Positions 21,101 through 27,301 of a stretch of DNA of 64,000 bases are shown piece after piece. Every line of letters starts with the position of its first letter. Positions within the stretch are counted from its first letter, which is position 1. Source of the stretch: Duganella sp. CF402 (GTDB lineage Bacteria; Pseudomonadota; Gammaproteobacteria; Burkholderiales; Burkholderiaceae_D); NCBI RefSeq assembly GCF_900109645.1, contig NZ_FOBG01000001.1:2400262-2464261 (forward strand), read 5' to 3'. The notes under the pieces are model-generated. The model was given only the letters and a program-made list of their open reading frames with translations, had not been told where the DNA came from and made no database searches. Both the position numbers and the translations under genes were made by a program.

Positions 21101-21920
21101 TGGTCGCGCCCCATGCGCGCTCACGCTCCGTGCGCTCCGCCTGCGCGAAAAATTCGCCGAAGCCCGCAATCAAATCAGCCTTCGTGAACACCACATACAC
21201 CGGCGCGAAAATCTCCAGGCGTTCGATCAAATCCTGCACGCGCTTGCGCAGGCTGCGCGCCAGCTGGATGCCCGCCTCCGGATCCTCGCCGCGCAGTTCC
21301 GCGATGCTGACCGCAATCACAATCCCGTTGACCGGCGCACGGCGGCGATACTTCTTCAGCAAATCGAGAAAGCCGAACCACTCTGCGCGATGTTCATCAA
21401 GCACCGAGTAGCGGCCCGCCGTATCGAGCAGGATGCCTTCGGTGGTGAAGAACCAGTCGCAGTTGCGCGTGCCGCCCACGCCTTGCAGTACCTTCCCGTC
21501 CGCGAACGGAAACTGCAAGCCGGAGTTGGTAACGGCCGTGCTCTTGCCCGCCGCCGGATTCCCGATGATCATGTACCACGGCAGCTCGTACAAGGCACGC
21601 GTGCCGGAGACCATGCCCAGCTTCGAGCCCTTGATGGTATCGATCGCCTTGAGCATGCTGTCGCGGATGGCTTTTACCTCGGCGACCGACGGATCGACGA
21701 TGGCCCCGCCCAGCAATTCAGACTCGCGCCGCGCGCGCCAGCGTCGCCAGCCCCACACCGCGCCGGCCAGCGCCAGCATCACGGCGATGGCGGCCAAGGC
21801 CCACACCAGCGCCAGTTCCAGCATTTGCGCGCCAAGGTAAAACAGCGCCGCCATCGCCGTCAGGCCAATGATGGTGAGATTGCGGCTATCAGTCAGGAAG
21901 GTCCAGATTTTGCGCATCAT
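18105..21920 (-). CDS. tssM: T6SS inner-membrane protein TssM (IcmF)
   Basis: This 1271-residue protein forms the core of the T6SS trans-envelope channel. Two N-terminal transmembrane helices (about residues 10-50) precede a cytoplasmic NTPase-like domain with Walker A IIGNPAAGKST and TTEGILLDTAGRY. A third helix (YAAFFGAVLLLGASLGGWSW) leads into a large periplasmic region. A Pro/Gly/Ala-rich C-terminal tail of about 70 residues is unusual. The start was set at the ATGATG at 21920; a 12-codon upstream extension is Arg-rich and unconvincing. It lies between tagX (98 bp away) and tagF (4-bp overlap). Confidence 0.95.
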   Translation of the reverse strand: MMRKIWTFLTDSRNLTIIGLTAMAALFYLGAQMLELALVWALAAIAVMLALAGAVWGWRRWRARRESELLGGAIVDPSVAEVKAIRDSMLKAIDTIKGSKLGMVSGTRALYELPWYMIIGNPAAGKSTAVTNSGLQFPFADGKVLQGVGGTRNCDWFFTTEGILLDTAGRYSVLDEHRAEWFGFLDLLKKYRRRAPVNGIVIAVSIAELRGEDPEAGIQLARSLRKRVQDLIERLEIFAPVYVVFTKADLIAGFGEFFAQAERTERERAWGATMPYQRKTSSQQVMAFFDHAFDELCDGLKAMSLAIMGQQRRERMEPGVFTFPLEFSTIRAPLRAFLVTLFEENPFQFKPVFRGFYFTSALQEGMPLSEQSQRVAKRFALAASDTAAVAGAGNSGFFLLNLFRKVIFEDKDLVSQYASKTKVRLKYAAFFGAVLLLGASLGGWSWAYMGNRQLVSNVQADLDKVIKLQAKRLDLQSRLEALEIIQDRIVQLEKYHDARPWSLRMGLYQGELLERKLREEYFAGVRNVMLMPVVANLETQLSEMNVHAAELQPGAANVDDGYNALKSYLMLADKSHAEASHLNDQLPRHWRAWLDNNRGAMPREQMIHSAERLMTFYLAQIPDPAWPRIDLKLALVEQSRENLRRVVRGLPARERVYADIRARANTRFPSATVARVVGEQDQALVNGSYAVPGAYTREAWEKFVQEAFRNAASRELQSSDWVLKTAARDDLTLEGSPEQIQKGLTELYKADYAREWQRFVQGVNISNLNGFDAAVAAMNRLGDPQASPLTKLLAAIHQQTSWDNPSAMSAEVKEARTGFINWIKYSLLRRSPAQVNINLPAERAMAMGAVGREFSGIGKLVASGDKDASLMRAYMDVLSKLRGRMNQLKNQGDPGPGARQLMQQTLDGSGSELADALRWVDEQMLVGMSDTQKQAIRPILVRPLMQTFAVLIPAAEAEINKTWLAQVYEPFQQSLANKYPFAPNGRVEAASTEIAQFFGPDGVIAKFATSAMGPLVLRRGDVLAPRTWADMGITLAPQMAARFPGWVAPISAGGVVSPASAQTVFQIQPMPAPGALEYTVEIDGQQLRYRNTPAQWASMVHPSPEGAPGARITAVAADGRSVEVFNEPGQFGLKRMIDTAAKQKRDGGVFELRWTSGGITVAMGLKIVSSPENGAAASAPQDQGFRGLRLPETVVGAPLAGLAPGASPTPTAPPLMPTGGGPPTSAVAAAGPGGQSSAGTGASGGRQSDAAPAPASAPGAAPAGALVGAVR

Positions 21921-22019
21921 AGATGGTGTCCGGCGAAGACGGCGGCGCCCATGCAACAGGCGGACCGATCAATGTTGCCACCAACAAAGCCGGGATTTTT
22001 TGCGCCAGAACAAGTCCGC

Positions 22020-22859
22020 TCACTTCTTTACCGTGCCCGGCACACGCAATTCGGTGTGGCCGAAGTCCATCATGGTCCAGCGGCCGCCCCAGGTCAGGCC
22101 GGCGGCTTCGGCAGCGGCGCCGTAGAACTGGTAGCCGCGCATGGCCCACGGATCTTTTTCAGAAATCACCAGCTTGCCGTCGCGCAGGAAGGCGCAATCG
22201 GCCGCCAGCCCAAACTGGTGATAGCTCTGGAACGCCTTGGCATTGGTCACACCGGGACCGGCGGCGGCCAGCGCGTTCTGCCGCTCGGGACTGCGGTAGC
22301 CCTCGAGGATGGCCATGTCGTAGCCGTGCCGCTCCTTCATGATCTTGAACACCAGCAGCAGCCGCTGCGCAAACGCCGGATCCAGCAACTGCCAGTTGCG
22401 GTTGGCGCTGTCGAGCATGGGCAGCAGCAGCGTCACCTCGGCGGTGGTGAAAGCCAGCAGCGGCAGCGGCGCGGGCGCGGCCAGCTGTTCGCCTTGCAGC
22501 ACGCCGGCGATCTGGTCGTTGATGGCTTGCGTGTCGCTGTCGTAGCCGGACAACATGCCGCGTCCGCTGAGCATCAGCGCCAGCAAAGGCGGCACCGTCA
22601 CCAGCACGGAGGCGGCCAACAGCAGCAGATAGCGCCGCCGCACGAACAGCAGCACGCGCCGCAGCGAGCCGCCGGCGTCCCGTCCCAGCCCCGCCGCCTG
22701 CCGCGCGCCCTGCCGGTAACCGCCGCGCAAATGCTGTTCGATGCGGCGGCCGGCCGCGCTCAAGGACTGCACCACCACATCGCGGCCGGCGGGAAACAGC
22801 AACAACCAGGCGCAAAAACAGGCCGCCACGAAGAACAACAGCACAGAAAAGAGAAACAT
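22020..22859 (-). CDS. tagX: T6SS-associated peptidoglycan endopeptidase TagX-like (M15 family)
   Basis: This 279-residue protein has two transmembrane segments (FLFSVLLFFVAACFCAWLLL and LLLLAASVLVTVPPLLALML) and a periplasmic M15-type peptidase domain. The metal-ligand pattern is visible: YRSPERQNAL, SYHQFGLAADCAF (His and Asp) and DFGHTEL (His). TagX of Acinetobacter has this architecture and is an L,D-endopeptidase thought to open the cell wall for T6SS assembly. The start at 22859 is preceded by GGAG six bases upstream, overlapping a possible earlier ATG at 22871. It heads the tssM-tagF-tagN block and is divergent from an unknown membrane-protein gene. Confidence 0.87.
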   Translation of the reverse strand: MFLFSVLLFFVAACFCAWLLLFPAGRDVVVQSLSAAGRRIEQHLRGGYRQGARQAAGLGRDAGGSLRRVLLFVRRRYLLLLAASVLVTVPPLLALMLSGRGMLSGYDSDTQAINDQIAGVLQGEQLAAPAPLPLLAFTTAEVTLLLPMLDSANRNWQLLDPAFAQRLLLVFKIMKERHGYDMAILEGYRSPERQNALAAAGPGVTNAKAFQSYHQFGLAADCAFLRDGKLVISEKDPWAMRGYQFYGAAAEAAGLTWGGRWTMMDFGHTELRVPGTVKK

Positions 22860-22961
22860 GGTGCGCTCCATCAAAACGGGCCGATGCGACAGACCGGACA
22901 CTGCATCGTAGGCCGTTCGCAGCGACGCGACCTCGGCCAGATCAAATGGAGGGGGAATACC

Positions 22962-23732
22962 GTGGAAAAAACCAAACCTGATTTGCTGGCCGCCAGCGGC
23001 GCGCGGCGCCCTGTCGGCGGCAAGCGCATCCTGGCGCAACTGGAACATGGCACAAGGCCGGCAGCGCAGGCGGCGCGCGCCGCCGGCTGGACCATCGATG
23101 GCTGGACCATCGGCCTGTTCGCGTTGCTGCTGCTGATGTGCAGCGTGGCCTGGCTGATGCACGACAAGACCATCACGCCGAAGACCTTCCGGCGCGACTA
23201 CAGCAGCGGCACCTCGCCAAGCATGCCTCGACACGTGACAGCGCGTGCATCGGCGCAGGAGCAGCCCGCAGCCATCGTGAACGAGGCCGCGCCGATGTCC
23301 AGCCCGGATGAGGAGCAAGCAGCCGTCCCGGCACCCAGCGCGGCGGGCGCGACAAGCGCCGCTGCCCGCTTCGATCACACGGCAGCGGCGATGCCAAGAA
23401 CTGCCGCATCGCCGGCCAAAGCCACCGCATCGGCAACGCCGGCCGCACGGTCGGCAGCGACTGCGGCACCGGCCGCAGCCACAGCCGCCTCAGTGCAAGC
23501 CGGCGACACCGACGTCACCCTGCTGACCGCCCTGATGGCGCACGCCGGCAAGCCAGCCGCCGTCACACCCGAGCGTCCACGCGACGTGGTCGAACGTCAG
23601 GATGGCGACAGTACCGCCCAGCTGCTGGCCCGCTGCAAGCAACTGGGCCTGATCGAAGGCATGCTATGCCGCTCGCGCATCTGCTCCGGGCGCTGGGAGG
23701 CCGAAGCGGCCTGCCGCGCGCCCAGCCGCTGA
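22962..23732 (+). CDS. Unrecognised single-pass membrane protein, Ala/Pro-rich
   Basis: I do not recognise this 256-residue protein. A GTG start at 22962 follows a strong GGAGGGGG ribosome site. It has a short basic cytoplasmic N-terminus, one transmembrane helix at about residues 47-66 (IGLFALLLLMCSVAWLM), and a long Ala/Pro/Thr-rich periplasmic linker. A C-terminal 40-residue module carries three cysteines and a tryptophan (LARCKQLGLIEGMLCRSRIC, then SGRWEAEAAC). The linker-plus-small-Cys-domain layout suggests a periplasmic binding module. It is divergent from tagX with a 100-bp gap and ends 1 bp before the convergent GST. A T6SS accessory role is possible from position alone. Confidence 0.75.
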   Translation: MEKTKPDLLAASGARRPVGGKRILAQLEHGTRPAAQAARAAGWTIDGWTIGLFALLLLMCSVAWLMHDKTITPKTFRRDYSSGTSPSMPRHVTARASAQEQPAAIVNEAAPMSSPDEEQAAVPAPSAAGATSAAARFDHTAAAMPRTAASPAKATASATPAARSAATAAPAAATAASVQAGDTDVTLLTALMAHAGKPAAVTPERPRDVVERQDGDSTAQLLARCKQLGLIEGMLCRSRICSGRWEAEAACRAPSR

Positions 23733-24437
23733 TCAGCCGCGCTTGGGAATCTCCAGACCCCGAACCACCGCCGGACGGTCGAGGAAAGCCGCCAGCACGC
23801 GCTGCACATTGCTGAACTGGTGGAACTCGACCAGCTCGCCTGCGCCGTAGTAATTCACCAGATTGCGCACCCACGGGAAGATGGCGATATCGGCGATGGT
23901 GTACTCGTCGCCCATGATCCACTTGCGGCCTTGCAGGCGCTGGTCCAGCACGCCCAGCAAACGCTTGGATTCGTTGATGTAGCGGTCACGCGGGCGCTTG
24001 TCCTCGTACTCCTTGCCGGCGAACTTGTGGAAGAAGCCGACCTGGCCGAACATCGGGCCAATGCCGCCCATCTGGAACATCAGCCACTGGATAGTTTCAT
24101 AGCGGCCGGCGGCGTCATTCGGGATCAGCTGGCCGCTCTTGTCGGCCAGGTACAGCAGGATGGCGCCGGACTCGAACAACGGCAACGGCTTGCCATCCGG
24201 ACCGTTCGGGTCGATGATGGCCGGGATCTTGTTGTTCGGGTTCAGCGACAGGAATTCCGGCGACATCTGGTCGTTATGGTCGAAGCTGACCAGATGCGGC
24301 TCGTAGGCCAGCCCGGTCTCTTCCAGCGCAATCGACACCTTCACGCCATTCGGCGTCGGCAGCGAATACAGCTGGATGCGCTCCGGATGCTGGGCCGGCC
24401 ACTTGCCGGTGATAGGAAAGGTAGACAAATCGCTCAT
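23733..24437 (-). CDS. Glutathione S-transferase family protein (YfcG/YghU-like)
   Basis: This 234-residue protein is a nu-class-like GST, a group with disulfide-bond reductase activity on glutathione disulfide. The thioredoxin-like half shows LYSLPTPNGVKVSIALEETG, where the Thr-Pro-Asn-Gly turn replaces a catalytic Cys, then NPNNKIPAIIDPNGPDGKPLPLFESGAIL. The all-helical half has MMFQMGGIGPMFGQ-like FQMGGIGPMFGQVGFF and the N-capping motif YTIADIAIFPWV. The cytoplasmic location and substrate are inferred from the family. It is convergent with the unknown T6SS-adjacent gene with no gap, and upstream of an ICMT-like gene. Confidence 0.92.
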   Translation of the reverse strand: MSDLSTFPITGKWPAQHPERIQLYSLPTPNGVKVSIALEETGLAYEPHLVSFDHNDQMSPEFLSLNPNNKIPAIIDPNGPDGKPLPLFESGAILLYLADKSGQLIPNDAAGRYETIQWLMFQMGGIGPMFGQVGFFHKFAGKEYEDKRPRDRYINESKRLLGVLDQRLQGRKWIMGDEYTIADIAIFPWVRNLVNYYGAGELVEFHQFSNVQRVLAAFLDRPAVVRGLEIPKRG

Positions 24438-24471
24438 GGGACACTTTCAAAAGAAAATATCCGTCGATTAT

Positions 24472-25086
24472 CTACGAACCACGCGAAACGTGCTGGCGAG
24501 GCCGCAAAGCGGGAAACAGGCGATTGGTGCGCGCTTTGTAGGCAGCATACTGCTCGCCAAAATGATCGAGCATCATCTGCTCCTCCCGCTCAATGCGGGC
24601 GAAATACAGGATCGAGAACGCCAGCAAAAACGCCGGGCCGACCACGAAATTAGCCAGCAACAGCAGCTGCGCGGTCGAGGTGAGGAACACGGCCGTGTAC
24701 ATCGGATGGCGCACCCGCTGGTAGACGCCCGTGCACACAAGAGCATGCGCATCCTGCACCTCCAGCTTGGGTGAAAACTGCCGCCCCAGATCGTGGTGCG
24801 AGCGCCAGAACAGGTACACGCCCAGCACTGCGGCCAGCGTGCCCAGCACGCCCTGCAAGGTGCTCGCCGCGTAATTCGCATAATCGAACCACGGCGTGCA
24901 CAGGTACAGCACCGGCATGGTCACCGAGCCGGTGAACACCAGCAGCAGGTTGAAACGCTCCTTGCCGCTGTCGCGCGACTCGACCGGCTTACTCTTCTTG
25001 TTCCGATACTCCCACGGCCCGCGAATCAGCAGGCACAGGAGAATCATGGCGATAAAGATGTAGTCGAACATTCCCAAGTGATGCAT
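24472..25086 (-). CDS. Isoprenylcysteine methyltransferase-like membrane protein
   Basis: This 204-residue membrane protein belongs to the ICMT/PEMT-like superfamily of SAM-dependent methyltransferases. The conserved C-terminal core reads LVCTGVYQRVRHPMYTAVFL (the His-Pro-x-Tyr motif) and RIEREEQMMLDHFGEQYAAY (the Glu-Glu motif), which form the cofactor site. About four transmembrane helices are visible, beginning MFDYIFIAMILLCLLI. Bacterial members act on unknown lipid or small-molecule substrates. It lies 17 bp after a broken fatty-acid hydroxylase, suggesting a former lipid-modification pair. A start four codons later (MFDY) is also possible. Confidence 0.85.
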   Translation of the reverse strand: MHHLGMFDYIFIAMILLCLLIRGPWEYRNKKSKPVESRDSGKERFNLLLVFTGSVTMPVLYLCTPWFDYANYAASTLQGVLGTLAAVLGVYLFWRSHHDLGRQFSPKLEVQDAHALVCTGVYQRVRHPMYTAVFLTSTAQLLLLANFVVGPAFLLAFSILYFARIEREEQMMLDHFGEQYAAYKARTNRLFPALRPRQHVSRGS

Positions 25087-25103
25087 GAACCGCGCTCCTA
25101 TGG

Positions 25104-25611
25104 CTAGTCATAAACATCCTTGAAGGCGAGCATCTCCCTCAAGCGCTCTTCATTCTGCCGGGGGAAGCCGCAGCGGTCAATGAATCCATCGGTGTCCTTG
25201 AAGGTGCCAAACATCCGGTCCCAAATGGTCAAGTCACCGAAGTTGTACTTGTGAACGCCAAGTTGATGATGAATCGAATGCTGCTCCGGTCGCTGCAGGA
25301 TCAACCCTACCCACTTCGGCGTGCGGATATTCGCATGATAAAAATACTCGCCGGCGGCCCCGAAGAACGAAGTCCAGGAGAGCATGCTCCCGAAAGTAGC
25401 GGTTCCAGATAAGCCCACCGACACCGATGAGCGTCAGCTGCATCACATTCATCAGCGTGGCCCGCAGATACCATCCACGCACGTGCGGCAACTCCCGGCC
25501 CGGCCGGATGCGTTCAAACCAGAAGAACGCCAGTGTCACGATGACGATCAACGATGCCGGCAACAGCTGTTCAACAAACTGTGCCGGCCAGAGTGCAAGG
25601 CTATAGTTCAT
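25104..25611 (-). pseudogene. Fatty acid hydroxylase (sterol desaturase family), internally deleted and frameshifted
   Basis: Two halves of one gene lie in different frames. From 25611 the first frame gives the N-terminal membrane part (MNYSLALWPAQFVEQLLPAS, through LIGVGGLIWNRYFREH), then loses family character. From about 25400 to 25104 the second frame gives the C-terminal part (GEYFYHANIRTPKWVG, QRPEQHSIHHQLGVHKYNFG, WDRMFGTFKDTDGF). The family normally has about 90-100 residues between these parts, including two of the three histidine boxes; both are missing and only HSIHH remains. The di-iron centre could not form. GAGG precedes the start. Confidence 0.8.
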
Positions 25612-25758
25612 TTGCCTCGAACCTCACGAATAGACATTTTAAAAACACCAACATGCCAGATATCGACTGCTTGAGCAAGCAACAAAATAAACGTTCAGTC
25701 ATCCGACTTTCCCGCTACGGCTACATGCACTTTAAGCAAACGCACCGCCTCATCTGGT

Positions 25759-25764
25759 TATAAT
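25759..25764 (+). promoter_or_regulatory. Possible -10 box for the solute-binding protein gene
   Basis: A perfect TATAAT lies 33 bases upstream of the start ATG at 25798 in an AT-rich stretch. No good -35 hexamer is seen at 16-18 bases upstream, so this is tentative. Confidence 0.35.
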
Positions 25765-25797
25765 TTGTAAAAATAAATTCAAATGATGGAGGCGTGC

Positions 25798-26637
25798 ATG
25801 TGGGGAACCGCCGTTGTCTTGACTGCTGCAGTTGTGGCCACGGCAAGCCCCGCCGCCGCTCCCGTCAAGATCGGCCTGCAAAGCGTGATCGCGCCGTTCG
25901 TGCTGTCAGATCATTCGTCGGGCCTGCTGGTAGATGTGTTGCGCGCGGCGTTCGAGTCGCAGCATATGGCGGTTGAATTTCGCTATCTCCCCAATGCACG
26001 CTTCGAAGACCAGTTCCGCCAGGGCCTGCTCGACGTCACCACCTCGTCTTCACCGCAACACTCTCAAGAAGGTTACCTGGGCCACTGGCCGGTCTCGCAT
26101 TTTCAAAACATGGCCATCACCTTGCGCAGCAAGATCCCGGCCATGTCCACCGTCGCCGATCTGAAAAAATACCGTGTGACGGCGTTCCGCAATGCGCACA
26201 AGGTGCTGGGACCCGCCTACATTGCAGCAACGGCGGATAACCCGAACTATCGCGAAACCATCACCATGCCGTCGGGCGCCCTGTTCCTGGACCGCACCGA
26301 TGTGATCATCTCGCAGCCGGATATTTTCCTGTACTACCTCAAGCAGCAATTGCCGCAGCGGAGGAACGCCGCCACCGAGTTGGCCTTCCACGACGTGCTG
26401 GGCCCCGGCCGGTATTATTGGATGCGCTTCCGCACCACGGAGCAGCGCGATGCGTTCGAGCGCGGCATCGAGCAGTTGTACACCAGCGGCGAGATCGACC
26501 GCATCCTGACCCGCTACCAGCGCGACTACGGCGTGACGCGCGACTTCTTCATCGCACTGGACTGCCGCTTCCGGCCACAGCTGGCCCCGCAGAAGTGCAA
26601 GAAGCTCAGCCAGGAATGGAGCAGTACGCCACAATGA
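25798..26637 (+). CDS. Periplasmic solute-binding protein, SBP_bac_3 type, orphan
   Basis: This 279-residue secreted protein starts with the signal peptide MWGTAVVLTAAVVATASPAAA. The start at 25798 is supported by GGAGG five bases upstream, which overlaps two earlier ATGs. The fold is the amino-acid-binding type: FVLSDHSSGLLVDVLRAAFE, VEFRYLPNARFEDQF, VADLKKYRVTAFRN and the C-terminal LYTSGEIDRILTRYQRDYG. No permease or ATPase genes are adjacent, so it may serve a distant transporter or act as a periplasmic sensor. A coiled-coil gene follows 70 bp downstream, beginning with a hairpin that starts right at this stop codon. Confidence 0.85.
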   Translation: MWGTAVVLTAAVVATASPAAAPVKIGLQSVIAPFVLSDHSSGLLVDVLRAAFESQHMAVEFRYLPNARFEDQFRQGLLDVTTSSSPQHSQEGYLGHWPVSHFQNMAITLRSKIPAMSTVADLKKYRVTAFRNAHKVLGPAYIAATADNPNYRETITMPSGALFLDRTDVIISQPDIFLYYLKQQLPQRRNAATELAFHDVLGPGRYYWMRFRTTEQRDAFERGIEQLYTSGEIDRILTRYQRDYGVTRDFFIALDCRFRPQLAPQKCKKLSQEWSSTPQ

Positions 26638-26655
26638 CTTTGCGCACGCGCAAAG
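26638..26655 (+). promoter_or_regulatory. Leader hairpin of coiled-coil cassette, copy 1
   Basis: A perfect 7-bp stem (CTTTGCG/CGCAAAG) with tetraloop CACG ends 52 bases before the start codon of the coiled-coil gene. The same stem at nearly the same distance, with loop CCAA, precedes the paralogue (34829-34846). There is no U-tract, so it is not a terminator. Conservation of stem and position with a changed loop points to a functional RNA or operator element. Confidence 0.55.
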
Positions 26656-26707
26656 CGGCAAACGCCAACTTCGGAACAATGAATGGATGCCCTTGAAGGA
26701 GCCACTC

Positions 26708-27118
26708 ATGGAACCCGTGCCAAATGAATCGCGCCCTATTCCAGCGTATGATCACACCGAGCCCCGTCTTACGAAACTGGAGAAAGCTGTGACGGATCTA
26801 CAGTGTGACAACGCGCTACTCAGGCAGCGAATGGATAGCGGCTTTGAGGCAGCTCAAATACAGCTTGCGCTGACTGAAGAAAAGTTGCGACGCGAATTCC
26901 ACGAGGGTCTGCACGCCCTGGAGCAGCGCATGAACGCAAAAATCGAGGCGGAGTGTCAGCACCTGGAAAGCAAGTTCAGTAGCGAAATTCAAATCCTGGT
27001 CGCAAGGATGGATCGGCAGGATGCCAAGCTTGACCAACTCGCTAAATGGATGATTGGAGCGCAAGTGACTACGATGGCTTTTGTGGCCGGCATCGCCATC
27101 CAACTTTTCCTGCGCTGA
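26708..27118 (+). CDS. Tail-anchored coiled-coil protein, paralogue 1
   Basis: This 136-residue protein is a long coiled coil (residues 20-112, with runs such as RLTKLEKAVTDLQ, ALTEEKLRREFHEGLHALEQR and ARMDRQDAKLDQLAKW). It ends in a single C-terminal transmembrane helix (GAQVTTMAFVAGIAIQLFLR) and has no signal peptide. It resembles DUF1640-type tail-anchored coiled-coil proteins; that is from memory. AAGGAG six bases upstream fixes the start. The paralogue at 34900 is alignable without gaps except for a 14-residue insertion. Both genes are followed by a terminator and a tRNA-Asn gene on the other strand. Function unknown. Confidence 0.8.
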   Translation: MEPVPNESRPIPAYDHTEPRLTKLEKAVTDLQCDNALLRQRMDSGFEAAQIQLALTEEKLRREFHEGLHALEQRMNAKIEAECQHLESKFSSEIQILVARMDRQDAKLDQLAKWMIGAQVTTMAFVAGIAIQLFLR

Positions 27119-27123
27119 AAGCG

Positions 27124-27160
27124 AAAAAGCCCAACCGCTAACGACAGCGGCTGGGCTTTT
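27124..27160. terminator. Two-way terminator between coiled-coil gene 1 and tRNA-Asn 1
   Basis: A 12-bp stem (AGCCCAACCGCT with one mismatch) has A-runs on the left and T-runs on the right. It can therefore end transcripts from the coiled-coil gene (+) and the tRNA gene (-). Confidence 0.8.
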
Positions 27161-27168
27161 CTATGTTC

Positions 27169-27244
27169 TGGCTCCCCGACCTGGACTCGAACCAGGGACC
27201 TGCGGATTAACAGTCCGTCGCTCTACCGACTGAGCTATCAGGGA
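27169..27244 (-). tRNA. tRNA-Asn (GTT), copy 1
   Basis: A 76-nt cloverleaf on the minus strand: acceptor TCCCTGA pairing with TCGGGGA, D-arm GCTCAGTCGGTAGAGC, anticodon loop CTGTTAATC with GTT, T-arm CTGGTTCGAGTCCAG, and an encoded CCA. It is identical over its whole length to the copies at 31600-31675 and 35396-35471. Confidence 0.97.
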
Positions 27245-27255
27245 AAAGAGGCCGC

Positions 27256-27284
27256 ATTATATACGGCCATTTTTCAGCTGTCTA
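27256..27284 (-). promoter_or_regulatory. Promoter of tRNA-Asn copy 1
   Basis: On the minus strand TAGACA, a 17-base spacer and a perfect TATAAT lie just upstream of the tRNA 5' end. This is close to the sigma-70 consensus. Confidence 0.65.
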
Positions 27285-27301
27285 GGCTGAACGGCAATTT
27301 C

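Noticed and set aside
20808-22961. Long rightward open frame running over tssM and tagX into the unknown membrane-protein gene
   Set aside because: Only the part from GTG 22962 has a ribosome site and protein-like features. The rest is Arg/His/Gln-rich antisense of tssM and tagX, as expected from high-GC codon bias.
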